Of a stretch of DNA of 64,000 nucleotides, positions 48,260 to 59,527 are shown in pieces (position 1 is the first letter of the stretch; each line of letters begins with the position of its first letter). Origin of the DNA: Polytrichum commune. Lineage: Eukaryota; Streptophyta; Polytrichopsida; Polytrichales; Polytrichaceae. Location of the stretch: the NCBI GenBank assembly GCA_950295325.1, contig OX485805.1, forward strand, positions 52,478,758 through 52,542,757. Reading direction: 5' to 3'. Made by a program: the position numbers and the translations under genes. The notes under the pieces are model-generated. The model made no database searches. It was given only the letters and a program-made list of their open reading frames with translations, and had not been told where the DNA came from.

Positions 48260-48266
48260 ATAATGC

Positions 48267-48375
48267 TAGGTTTACATGTAGTGTAGGTGACACTACATGG
48301 TGCTTTACAAATAAAAATTGAGCAAGACAAATTATAGATTTGGTGACACTAACTACAATATTTATTGTACACTGC
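48267..48375. mobile_element. Partial MITE family A-related copy (right end)
   Basis: Matches the right third of the element at 25199-25573 (AGGTGACACTACATGGTG, GAGCAAGACAAAT, GGTGACACTAA, ACAATATTTA-TGTA). The left part is missing. Confidence 0.6.
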
Positions 48376-49222
48376 TAAAGTCATGAAAGAAAATACACAA
48401 ATGGCTATATTTTGCTATACTGTTGGATATTGAAAGAATGCTAGTCTCTCAAACCTACTACATTTATTTATAGTATTTAGTGTCACATGCGTAATAATGT
48501 CACTTGCCCTATTTTGAGGCGTATGCTAGATTACATTGATGATCAACAACTTCATCATAAATGTCACCTCGTGAGTCATGACAATTGACGTTCAAGTGTG
48601 CTTACTAATATCTTGGCATGAGTATGTTCAATAGTGTTACGAGGTGCATGCCTATGTTACACAACTGGTCTACAAGTTGACTAAAGTGCACACAAATGAC
48701 ACTTGTATTAGTTTGCTCAAGAATATCTTCCTCTTGCACACTAAAATATAAACACATGACACTTGCCATTGGTATGCTAAAAAATATCTTTCCCTTGCAT
48801 ACTAAAATGCAAGATTATCATCTAAAGTATCCCAATGTGCTACACTAAATATCATAACATAAATATCTTTTCACTTAAAAAAGTTATTTATGTTGACGAA
48901 TGAAATCATATCAGCTATTGGCGGGCCGGACTTTTTGAAGATTCTAGGCATCTAGCTTAGGCCCTTCACAAATAGTGCACGTGGCACTATATACCATAGA
49001 CGGTGTACTATGATGATGATAACTAGTAATTTTGAAGCCCCTTCCTTTCACCAACGTTGGATCTTTATATAAGTCAACGAAGATATGCATGGGATAAGGC
49101 AAACACATGTTTTATTTTAGTTCACATGTGTTTCATGTTTTCCATGATATCCTATCACCATGCACCAATGCTGGAATGTGGTCATTAAAATCACATAGCA
49201 CTGACAAAGTCTGAGCAACAAA

Positions 49223-50388
49223 GGGCCACTTCACACACGAGACTGAGGGCCCTTGACCATCGCACTTCACGCACTCTCATTGGTGGAAAAAGGCGGAGCC
49301 GGTCCACATTCGCCTCACACCAGAGTTCGGGAAGTTTTGAAGCCTTAGTGGCTAATTGCCGGTAGTTGCTACGAAGGGTCGGATTTTTTCCAATTTACAT
49401 CGGCAACAGCCGGTCTTTTGTAAAATCAATCGGCCAATTGCCTATATTTTCATATTTTCATTGCCCAATATCCGATTAAATGGAATTCATATCGGCACTA
49501 ATTGTTTAAAAAATGTATGAAAAGTTATTAGAAATCATTTCTTAGTACAAAATCTTGAATAAGTGAAAAGAAAGGCATGTTCAAAACTTTAAATTTGAAG
49601 AGTTAATATCCTTGGCAGGAATTGAACCTAGCAATGCCTTCACCGCTTGAAGGCCAAGGGTCCCCCAATTCTTCATAGAAGCAATTGGATTTGGTCATGG
49701 AAAGGTTGCATCATTCAAAAAGTTTAAGGTTTAGGGTACTTCCTCAAGTGCATCATCAGATGCCCCAAACAAATAGCGCTCTGGATGCTTCCGGCTGAAA
49801 TCCAGTAACTCACAAGAAGAATTGGCTACATTTCCGGGACATTTTCTAGTCCATCGGCTAATTGCCGGAGGATTAAAATTACAGTCGGATTGCCATCCGA
49901 TGGTTGGAAATTTGGACCGGCCATGAGGGGAAATCCATCGCCTGATAATGAACTAGCCGTCGGTTTTCCCCAAACATAGCCTCACACTACACTTGAGGGA
50001 CCAATGGAGTAAGTGCATGCAAGATGGATGTAAAGTCTGCATGGATTTAACATGGCATCAAATGGATCATGTTTCATGGGCATTTTCTATTTTTAGAAAG
50101 ACACCTCTTGGAGGTAGGCCTAAAGTAAAATGAGGAGACCATTGAACTCTAAAATCTCACCGTCGTTGATTTATTATATTTGATCGTGTGTGAAGATCCC
50201 CGAATGGATAGAAATTCAATGAAATAACATTTGGTCGAGAGCCCGGTCACATATGACTTCAAAGTACGCTTGAGGGCCCATTACCACACCACTTGATTTT
50301 GGAAGTGCCTTGGGACATCCTATGAGCACTTCTTTTGGACTCTTACAAGTTCATGGTCACGGCTATTGGCTCATGTGTGCAATGGCCC
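49223..50388. mobile_element. PIF/Harbinger-like MITE hosting a nested insertion
   Basis: The same family as 15161-15932 but reversed. The left end GGGCCACTTCACACACGAG and the right end CTCATGTGTGCAATGGCCC are inverted complements. Right flank TAA, left flank AAA (probably decayed). Its sequence is interrupted by 49321-49979, which carries its own target duplication. Confidence 0.8.
49321..49979. mobile_element. Non-autonomous hAT-like element nested in the Harbinger-like MITE
   Basis: A perfect 8-bp direct repeat CCTCACAC (49313-49320 and 49980-49987) flanks 659 bp absent from the sister element at 15161-15932. The ends are CAGAGTTCGGG at left and, inverted, CTATGTTTGGGG at right, an imperfect terminal repeat compatible with the hAT YARNG rule on the left side. 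There is no transposase frame. A tRNA-like fold lies at 49610-49659. Confidence 0.75.
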
Positions 50389-50391
50389 TAA

Positions 50392-52688
50392 GTAATAAGA
50401 TATCTTGCCCTACATATTGTTCTACATGTTGAGCAATTTTTCTTTTTATGTACATTGGCACCTTGTATGGAATTTTTGTTCCTATGTAGAGGAAGTAAAC
50501 AAAACCATGCCATCATTGTTTTGAGTCTAATATACCATTTTTGAATTAGCTATGAGATTTCAAAGTATCATACTAGATTGTGCTATAATAGAGTTCAACA
50601 TGTTTCATTTTAGACTTGAACAACTCCTATTACATAATCAAACCTTGTCTATTTATTACCTCTTAGTTTCTCTTTACACACTCATCACGTGTCTTGGCCT
50701 TGACACCTAATGAGCTAATTACACACTAACTTGGTTCTAAATATCCTCACCAAGTGTCCTATATCTGACACCCTAGCCAACCAATCATAGCAAAGGAGTG
50801 GGAGAGGAGTTTTCTTGTCCTTGAATCCATGCTTACCTTGTCATATTTAGAGAGATGTTGTTCTTTATATTTGGTACTTGCCTCTCCCATGTAAGGTCGA
50901 TGCATCCACAGTCGACCATGTCCATTTAACCACTCACCAGGTCATGTGATGCCGGCATGGATTTTAGGCAAGTGGAGTTGAGGCTTATGTGGTGGCGGCT
51001 CTTGATTGATTACACCCATAAGAGTTTGGACAATCGTCGTAGCCAAGCATTAGCATTTAGATGAGCGGTTGAGGTTAACCTATACATCGACTATGTGTTA
51101 CCCTTACTTTACCTCTTCAAAATTTGTAGCAATTTCGGTGTTCATGAAAGGAAAAAGAAGTGCATTCTCCTTAGAATATGTTTCTCTTCACAAGAAATAT
51201 AATTCACAGCCAAGCAAATGCAAACTCTCTTGTTTTATCCGTTATGGATGCCTCAACCTTAAGTGCTTCTAAATTTCCTTCATGAAGATGGGCTACACCT
51301 AGTTCCAACACCTCCCCTCCCTCATTTTTTTACTGCATTGGGAACTTTGAGAACCCAAGGACCCTATTTTTTGAATTTGTTCCCTAGAGTTCGATGAAAC
51401 GGCACCCCTTGGGAAATAGGACAAGGTTACGTTAGCCTTTCGCAGTGGCTTCCAAGCAACCCAAAAGTAGGCATCATGTACTTGGTACTTCAATTAGTGT
51501 ATCCCTATAATTGGGAGATTTTCATAGCATAGTAGAACTTAAATATTTGTATTTTGTTTCCAAAGTAATAAATAGTGTGGAATGTTGATAAATTAGTGTG
51601 GGCCAGCCTAATTGCACATGCTAGCACTTGTAGGGTCACTACACCAAAACACATATTTCTTGACTTGGTTTTAATATACTTCTACAAGTCAGAAAACATA
51701 GACATTTGTTGCCCTTAAAAATGACTTGCCGCTCCAGACAACCAATGAAGTATGGGCCTAGTCGTGTTGGACAGGACGTTCCCAATGGTAGTGAAGTTTA
51801 GCTTACTACACGTACATTTGATGAATGAAGTGATGTCAAGGCACTAGCACAAGTCATAAATGTAGGCTAAGATAATTTGCATTTCACTACAGATTGTCAT
51901 ATGATGAAGAATGCACAAATATACCAACCATAGCAACAGTCAATAAAGAACAATATGGTTAATATACCAAGATAGTTCAAACAACTAACATTATTTGATC
52001 TTTACTCTCCACATCACTACACCATTTATGATATTTAATGTCACTTACTACTTGGAGTTATGCATTGCTATGACATTATATTGTTGATATATATTTTTAC
52101 CAAGTAAAGGTTTTAACGTTGCATAGCGTCCAAACAACCAATTCGACCTTTCTCAGCAAGAAATGATATCTATAGTCAAAAGTTATGCCACAACATAACT
52201 CCAAATAGTATAAATACCATAAACGGCGTACTTCTAGTAAACCCTGGTAAAAATGAGACTTGTTAATAAGTGTACACAGTAAGCTCGTGTGACATGACAT
52301 AGTAAATTATAAGAAAACATCACAAAATATTGAGTATACTTAGTGATATACAGTTTACTATGTTGAGCAATGTATTCCCAATAAGGGATGTAAAGTCCAC
52401 TTCAATCAATAATATTTGGCTTACTTTGTATAGTCACGTGGTATGTATATGATTGAGTTGTGTTATTGATGTTGGTGAGGTTTGTATGACTGGCTTAAGT
52501 AACATATTTATGGATATGTAGGATTCGGTTGACCAAAAATGAGTCAAATATGTATGATTCGACGAAGTCACATGATTATCTAGTAATGGACATAGTGTTC
52601 ACTCCTATTCGTCATACATGCATTACTACGTGGAGTCAACTCAATTTTGTTATCACTTCGAGAAGTAAGTTGGAAATTATTGTCAGCA
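50392..52688. other. Intergenic, no gene seen
   Basis: AT-rich. A decayed copy of MITE family B lies at about 52017-52230. No gene recognised. Confidence 0.5.
52017..52230. mobile_element. MITE family B, decayed copy 2
   Basis: Starts CTACACCATTTATGATATTT and shares GGAGTTA, AATTCGACCTTT and AGCGTCCAAACAACC with 41401-41629. The right end is degraded. Confidence 0.55.
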
Positions 52689-54273
52689 GAGGCCAGATTA
52701 CAGAAACAAGTATTAATCACCTATTTTGCCACTTGGTCAAAAGTTTGTTGAGGTAAGCAATTAGTCCTAGTACCACACCAAAGGAAATTATGAATTCTGG
52801 TCACAATTTGTGGCACACAACCATTTGAGATTTTTTGGATTGCTTTGAAGTGTTTTTAGCATGCATCCTCTTAGAGAGGTGCCCTTAATACAAAGAATGC
52901 TCATGCCTTGGGCATAGCTACTGTCACTTCATTGCTGATTTTCCCGTGCAAGCAGCTGTTACCTTGGGGAGACAAGCTTACAGCAGAGTCTTTACAATTC
53001 CTTTCGCCAATTGTAATATGGACAAGGCCAGACAGTCGCTCGGAGATTCAAGAGATGGTCTTCTCTGCCTTCCAAGAATATCTTGCAGTAAGTCATGACG
53101 CACTATCAAGACTATTTACTCTCAAGAATTGAGATAGGAACCATATTCCCTCATGACAATTAATTGGTTTTGTAATGGGTGACACTCAGGGCTCACAAGA
53201 GAGGGTCCATAGGAAGCTCGATCTGATTAATTTAAATGCTCTGTATTGCAATAGAAAATCTCAGAACAGATGGCAGTGTCTGCTTATCGAGGTCCTTGGA
53301 TGCATGAAAATCTAGCAGTTTGCAAAAGCAACATATTCATCAGTGTAGTGTGAGTGTGCTTGTAGGCGTGGCTACAAATGGCAGAGGCTGCACAGCCATC
53401 AGAAGATGCCAAAGAGATTGCTGCCAATTAATCGGGAGTCGCATCACCGCTACTTGGTGTGGAGAGCTACAAAGGTAACATCTCTTGAGCTGCCATATAA
53501 CTTTTCTGGCAAGGGGTTAGAATTTCAATCTTTTGTAAGCATGCTTCATATAATATGCCATTCGTATCACTCAAGTCATCTAATGCAGCTGTGCTTCATT
53601 GGGCAGGATCCAGGAAGGTTTGTCTTAATGCGCCTCTTTGGGGAACCACTATGCGAGGTTCGCTCTCTGCTTAGCTTACCATTCGATTCAGTATGTTTTG
53701 GTCTTTGTGTTGAATATTTGTTTCTTTGCACAAGAGGACAACGTCTATTGCCATTCTCACAACCACAATCACTTGCAACTGTGTGTGCCTGTGGTGAGGC
53801 TACCTGATGTTTTTCTTCTCTTTAGTTAGCACTTTTCTCAAGTTTGGGTATCGGTAGGTTTAGGACGGCAGTGCACATTTGCCCTCCTTGCAGTGTCCTG
53901 TTGCTTAGTGCGAAGCGTGTCGCACATTCAAGAAATTTGCACAATATGTGACATGATACTTCACATGTCGGTTGGGGAGTTGTTTGTTTGCAGGGACATA
54001 TAACTGAGTTTCTCTTCAACGGAGTGAGAACATTAGGAACGAAGGAGTAACTTTCTTGATTACTTCCCAGAGTATAGAGGAGAAGACGGGAGTATCATTA
54101 AGCAGCGAAGTGTTGTGGGAAAGTCATATGCAGAACGGCCTTGGAACCAGTCCAGGCATATCCTCCCCATCTGCCTAGACGCACTTCTGAGTGTACATAC
54201 GCAATGTTTGGCCACATTTTTTGGTACTGGTTTTGAATGTACTTCACATCCAGTTGTACAGAATTGTTCCTAG
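52689..54273 (+). pseudogene. HY2: Phytochromobilin synthase (HY2-type) 3' half, dead partial copy
   Basis: A direct copy of the gene at 61216 onward, at a constant offset of 10,554 bp. It starts abruptly inside exon 4 and contains exon 4 remainder (to 52752), exon 5 (52956-53087), exon 6 (53366-53474), exon 7 (53607-53657, DPGRFVLMRLFGEPLCE) and exon 8 (from 53994, EFLFNGV, then LDYFPEY, VVGKSY and ERPWN). Splice sites are kept. Lesions: TAT-TAA in exon 4 where the gene has TAT-TAT; a 4-base insertion in exon 6 creating TAA at 53429; and an in-frame TAA at 54048 in exon 8 with apparently four extra bases before the FLDYFPEY block. Exons 1-3 are absent. It preserves the C-terminal exons that the intact gene has beyond the window edge. 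Non-functional as a bilin reductase. Confidence 0.9.
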
Positions 54274-54730
54274 ACAGGTCTTTGGGCTGGTCTTTCATGA
54301 TGTCAAGATTCCCCTCAGTTAGGTACAAGTACATCACAGGAGTAAGAGCTGTTTGCAGCTGTATATTTCCTTTAGCAGGCATGTTGTAATTCACTTTCGG
54401 GAAGGAAGAGTTAAAGACATGTGAAGACGGTGTGGTTCTGGGTTGCTACTAATCTCGTGTTTGTCATGTTCCCTCGCCATGGCTCTCCTGTAAGACTCAA
54501 TACTTTGATGGTATGGGTGATTGCTTTTCTGGAACCAGACTTCCAAGTTTTGTAATTGGTCCAGCACATAATGATCATATCACGTAGAATATGGATACCT
54601 GAAGAACGATAGCATTCTTTTGCACATACGCACCTTGTGGTTTTGCAGGTGACTTTGGGAAATGTAGTGGGGTGTGGTGAAACGTGAATTACACCTGTGA
54701 TATGACATTGGCAATGGCTATTGAATGTGC
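54274..54730. other. Spacer between HY2 pseudogene and inverted repeat
   Basis: No coding feature recognised; it may include former 3' UTR or flank of the HY2 copy. I looked for a NOPCHAP1 third exon on the minus strand here and did not find one. Confidence 0.5.
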
Positions 54731-55181
54731 GCTTGTGCCTCCTATGACTCGCTCTAATTTTGGGGCAATGTTTGTAATCCTTTGATTAAGGCACCGAATG
54801 CAAGCTTCATCACAAGAAATAGGTGTTATAAGAGGTCAATTGAACTTTTTTCATTCCTTTCTTTTACAGATACTCTGGCTTCAGTCTTAAACAATGGAAA
54901 TTACTCTGTCCTCATGAAATCATCAGTCTCTGAGCAATGACACAAACCATACCAACATTTTCTTCATCAATGTGCTTGGCTGAGCACATGCCACGACCGC
55001 TTAGCTTAATTAGCACTCGAGCTCAGGGATAGGTTCTTTATAGCCACTGCAGGAGGTTTCAATGTAGGATGGGCAAGGGATCTCATTCGTAGACAAACAT
55101 TAGGGTAACTGGAATTCCTGTAACGCAAAAGATGGCAGCAATAAAGATCGGAGGAAGAAAGCAGAGTTTCATTGTAAATAC

Positions 55182-55545
55182 CATCTCTATGTGTGGTGCT
55201 GCACCGTTCGCACTCACTGCTTCTACGTCCAACTCCTGTTCTCCCTTCTCCTCAATGCCAGCCATCAGCTTTCGATTCGCTTCATTCACGATGGGAAGAA
55301 ATGCTCTCACCCGATCCAATACTGCTGCCACAAAGCGAAGCACAACACTTAAGGACTTAGGGTTTAGGGTTTAACACACCACCATCATACACACGCTTCA
55401 TGCATTGAAATGCTTTCTTTGTGAATTCTAAAAACAAAAATCAGGAACAACCCAAGGTAATCGAGACAAGCTCACCGGGTCGCTCTCTCGCTCCAGCTGC
55501 AAGACCTCCTTGCTCGTCCGCTCCTTTCTCCTTCGTCTCCATCAT
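55182..55545 (-). pseudogene. NOPCHAP1: NOPCHAP1-like gene, 5' two exons only (right copy)
   Basis: Exon 1 is 55476-55545 and exon 2 is 55182-55324 on -, with identical lengths and phase to the left copy. Residue differences are few (for example PIVNEAN for PMVNEAN, ELDVEAV for EFDLEAV). It is truncated in the same intron 2, so the truncation predates, or was part of, the duplication. It converges on the HY2 pseudogene. Confidence 0.75.
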
Positions 55546-55772
55546 ATTCCCTCCACACATGCACACATACGCTCACCCTGAAGTGGATTCGGACTCATTT
55601 TGATGAATAAATGGGTTAGTGCTCACATATTGAGCATGGTTCCTGAGGAGACGTGACGGCAAGGCGCTCCCCCACATAACCCACGAAATCTGGGAAATCT
55701 GGGGTTCAAATCCTTGCGCCCACGCTTGCCTCGCCTCACCGCACCTGGAACCATACCCAAAACCACACCAAA

Positions 55773-56072
55773 ATGAGCTCCAAACAAGAGCGCCTGCCAT
55801 GCCTCCGGTTGGTGGCGGAGGTAGCAGCGGATCCAGCTCCGGAGCGAGACTTCTTCGGAAGCTCCGCTCCCATACAGCGATCCCAAGCTCCTACCATGGC
55901 AAGCTTGCTCGCCAAGGCCAAAGCCGCGAAGCAAGCCCAAACCAAAAGAGCCGCCGAAGCTCGCCAACGACGCCTTGACGCGCACAAAAGACGCGCTCAA
56001 GGCCTAAGAGCCAAAGAAGCTCAACAATGTGCCATTGAAGCTCAGCAATATGAGCCAATGGAGATCGGGTGA
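55773..56072 (+). CDS. Ala/Arg/Gln-rich coiled-coil-like small protein, unrecognised (right copy)
   Basis: The 99-residue counterpart of 29063-29362 (-). The frame is intact and differs at about two positions (AQTKRAAEA here). The opposite-strand 125-codon frame (55623-56000) is also kept. Preservation may simply reflect a young duplication. Confidence 0.3.
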   Translation: MSSKQERLPCLRLVAEVAADPAPERDFFGSSAPIQRSQAPTMASLLAKAKAAKQAQTKRAAEARQRRLDAHKRRAQGLRAKEAQQCAIEAQQYEPMEIG

Positions 56073-56373
56073 CGCCCAAAGCAAAACACCCCCAAAACAA
56101 AACAAAGAGCCAAAGAAGTTCCAAACCATGCCATTGAAGCTCAACAAATATGAGCCAATGGAGCTCGCGTGAAAAACACCCCCCAAAACGCAAAATTTTA
56201 TTCGTTTTTTCAGGAAGCTCTGGAAAATGTCAATAAAGCATGTAATCAACTTGGAAGTCAACCCCATTACAAAATCCTCGCAGCATCGATGTTATCACGT
56301 TCGTGATTTACCATTTGAAGGGGTTTTTGTCATTCTAAAATGAAAACTTAAATTAGTGTGTTGATTCTAGTGT

Positions 56374-58053
56374 CCACAAGATTGCCTTTTTACCCTAAAC
56401 ACATTACCACAAAGTTTTTTTTGGTATGATTGTTGTTGATTCGTCTCAAATGACCCCAAAAAAAACTTATAACTTTGTTCAATAATCTATACATAAACCA
56501 CGGTTTCAAAAATATCACGTGTTTTGTTCATGTCTCAATAAATATTAGAAATAATGTGGAATGACGATAAATCACTGTGAGGCAACCTAATTGCACACAA
56601 TAGTGTACACCTTCTACACCTATTAATGTTGCCCACTATTATTTTGGCATACCAAAATAATTTTGGTTAATATATTTTTTCTTGACCCATGTCATTTTAA
56701 AACCCATAATATTATATTGTCAAAACTAGGAACATGAGATCAATATGAATATCCAAGAACATGAATTATTGTATAGATGAGTATAAAGATATATTACACA
56801 ATTGATATCATCATCTTATATCGTATAATGTTACACTTGAATATTAATATTTATTGAGTTGTAAGTCACCCTAAGCTTCAACCCACACATACAATACAGT
56901 GGGCCACAATATTATTTACACATGTTGAAGCCCATAGTAAACTAGGTGTAAAAGGCGTACACCGAGGCTTGTTTCACACACATTATGAAGGGCCATGAGA
57001 AAAAATGATTTTAATATCTTGTGGTCATGATCAGTGGTTCGAAGCCATGATGATCACAAGAAGTTCCAAATCATTTTTTAAAGCCTTGGACACAAAACAT
57101 AGTGTAAAGCGGACTTAGACCAAACAACAATTTCATTTGCAAGAAAGACAATTTCAAACTACTTCAATTTATTTTTTGCTTGAATATTGTTTTTGACATG
57201 GTTGTCTCCATTTTATGTTGAGACAACCTGTTTGGAACCTCTCACCGCAACTTTGGGTCATCACCAAACATTTTCCATTTTTGAACATGAAGGATTCCAT
57301 GTCATTTCCACGTCACTTTCTCGTTCATTTTCTAACATAGTCACTCTTATTTTTGGTAACTATGTGTAAATGAAGTGGGACCGCCACTCAATTCTCAATC
57401 AATGAAATCTAAGAGAATTAGAAACCAGTGGTTATAGTCCATGATCACTATTGTAGTGTATACATGCTAAGAATATCTTTAATGTGGCCCACACTATTCA
57501 CCGTGGACCACATTTGTTGTCTTGCAATCATTGTGTGGTCAAATTTGAAGAGGGTGTCATATGACACTTAGAAGTTGGTGCTCTTTGACAAGTCGTACTA
57601 CTCCAAATTAGAGTATGTTTATAGTAATCTAGGCTTACTCATAATAATTTTTTGTCTGCAATTTTATCAATGGACCCTATGATAGGAATGATAACAATTA
57701 ATCCTAGATATGGATTGCATCTCTCGTTGTAGTATGCTTGAGTTGCAAGCATATTGTGTTATTTCTGGAAGGAAAGACAAATATACATCTAGGGGAAATA
57801 TTTGACCATATTGCTTCCTACGTTACGTATAATTGGGGATTTCATTAACTCTTCCTCCAAATAATCAATTTTACAATGTGCATGTCTCAATTGGGCCAAA
57901 ATACTCACAAATGCTTTATAAATATGGACAAGTCTTTTGTCCATATTTACTTAAATCATGTTTTTGACATGACACATGGAACTTTAATGCCCCACCAGAT
58001 AAGATGTTTAGTGTAGAAGGTGTCAACATTTCTTTCGAGATTTTTCTAACAAA
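56374..58053. other. Intergenic with one foldback, no gene seen
   Basis: A ~33-bp-arm inverted repeat spans about 57000-57080 (TGTGGTCATGATCA against TGATGATCACAAG). Otherwise AT-rich and unrecognised. Confidence 0.5.
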
Positions 58054-58384
58054 ATGGAAGTAAAGGAGGGAATCATGCAAGATAGAGAAGCTCACGAAGC
58101 AATACAAAAGAAAGAGTTGGAGAAAATTACTACCTTACTGGAACAATTGGGATTGTTATTTAAAGATAGTGAAAGTGGGCCCATTATGAATGCACGTGCG
58201 TTCATCAATTATGAACTAGAATTTGAACTATCCCTACATACCTACTAAGGAGGAAAGTATAGGTATGCTTGATGAAGGAGATGATGCAGCTGATAATGAA
58301 CTCATTGAAGAAGTTGACAATGTGCAAATTAGTGATGTGGTGATAGATGAAATAGGATTCAAGGATGGTGAAAGGCATCAGTGA
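58054..58384 (+). pseudogene. Coding-like relic, frameshifted, family unknown
   Basis: An open stretch (58054-58248) of helical, charged composition (EAIQKKELEKITTLLEQLG) is followed after a stop and a +1 shift by an acidic stretch (58265-58384) with DEGDDAADNELIEEVDN and GFKDGERHQ-stop. The amino-acid bias is unlike the surrounding noise. I do not recognise it; transposon-derived coding debris is a reasonable guess, but there is no direct evidence. Confidence 0.3.
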
Positions 58385-58437
58385 CCTTGAAAAAATTGTT
58401 GGAACAAAGACATGCTAATGTTACGCCTTTCATCTAA

Positions 58438-58799
58438 AGTGTTAACACCCTCGGGGGGGGGGGGTAGTCATTGGTTGGAGTAGCAATATACGTGCGAACA
58501 AATGATAGGGTATTTTAAAAACATGGGGGCTGAAAATTATAAATGGACTTAAGAGTAATATAGGATATCAAATATGGCACTGGACATCTTTAAAGTACTA
58601 TAGGGTATGAAATAATAGGTAATTTGGAATTATAAGTAATGCAAGCCATTTTTCTATTAACCCAAAGTAGAAATTTACATAATGATAGCATGTGAAAAAA
58701 GAAGAGAATTGAAAGTAATACCCCCCTATAAAATAGTGGTTGTTCGCACCTATATCCTTAACTTTTTAACACACTGCCCCCCCCCCCGAGGTTAACACC
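58438..58799. mobile_element. Possible MITE bounded by TTAAC...poly-G/poly-C ends
   Basis: The left end GTGTTAACACCCTCG plus G12 (58453-58464) faces C11 (58777-58787) plus GAGGTTAACAC at the right, an inverted pair. The interior of about 310 bp is AT-rich and non-coding. No target duplication was resolved. Confidence 0.55.
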
Positions 58800-59248
58800 A
58801 CATAAGTGTTATAAGCTCCCTTGCTCCAGATTGTTAACAAATATTGAGGGTGGATTGTGGTACGTTTGGTGAAGATATTTAGAGCCAAGCTAGAGTGTAA
58901 TTAGCTCATTAGGTGTCGGTTCCAAGACACATGATGAGTGTGTAAAGATAAACTAAGAGATATTAAAATGATTTGTCAAATTGTAGGTGCACATTTGACA
59001 CATTCTTATTTTGATACCAACATACCCTTATGTCCATATTGGAAGGCTACTTCTAGAAGTCAATGAGTCGTTGATATTTAGTTCACATGTTGCCAATTTT
59101 GCGGCGCATCCTACAAACCCTTCCCAAATACCAAGTCTTGGCGATCAATGTTTTAGCCGATTTGCTTTTTATATCTATCTTGTTCTCCCTCCTTCAACTA
59201 CTTCTTGAGAGACAAATGATATCGCACAATCACATCTCAATGTCTCTC
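58800..59248. other. Intergenic, no gene seen
   Basis: Nothing recognised. Short frames at 59.0-59.3 kb run into the MITE and are not supported. Confidence 0.5.
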
Positions 59249-59527
59249 GGGGGGTTCACTCCCTCTTATATTTTGCATACACGTGCGTTCGGGACCTATT
59301 AATTGGGGGGTTATTTACCTTGCAGAAAAAATTATAAGGTGATGGTATTTTACATGTAAAAAGCTTGAAAATACTATATGTGATGGTATTTTACATGTAA
59401 ACATGTTTCATTATTTTAAAATCCCCTATTTCACATGTACATTTTTTACAAAATTTATTTATAATGAATATATTGGACCCTATTTTTTATCGCACGTTGT
59501 TCTACGATTTTCGCCAGTGAACCCCCC
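59249..59527. mobile_element. MITE with GGGGGGTTCACT ends, copy 2
   Basis: Near-identical to 11272-11554 and in the same orientation. Ends are GGGGGGTTCACT and AGTGAACCCCCC. TCTCAATGTCT lies left of the CTC-GGGGGG end and TCTCAATTTCT right of the element, an 11-bp target duplication with one mismatch. Confidence 0.8.

Larger units (their letters stand above)
54731..56373. repeat. Inverted repeat, right copy (~1.64 kb)
   Basis: Reverse-complement partner of 28778-30404, with the same borders. Differences include a 15-bp insertion near 56252 and scattered substitutions. Both arms keep the NOPCHAP1-like splice sites and the ~100-codon divergent frame. Confidence 0.9.

Noticed and set aside
54274-54730. 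Third exon of the NOPCHAP1-like gene on -
   Set aside because: I read this strand for a continuation after PHIEM and found no matching block behind an AG acceptor.
55659-55717. Possible tRNA gene
   Set aside because: It has a good B-box-like motif, but no proper A box, no anticodon arm and only a partial acceptor stem; kept only as a tRNA-like finding.
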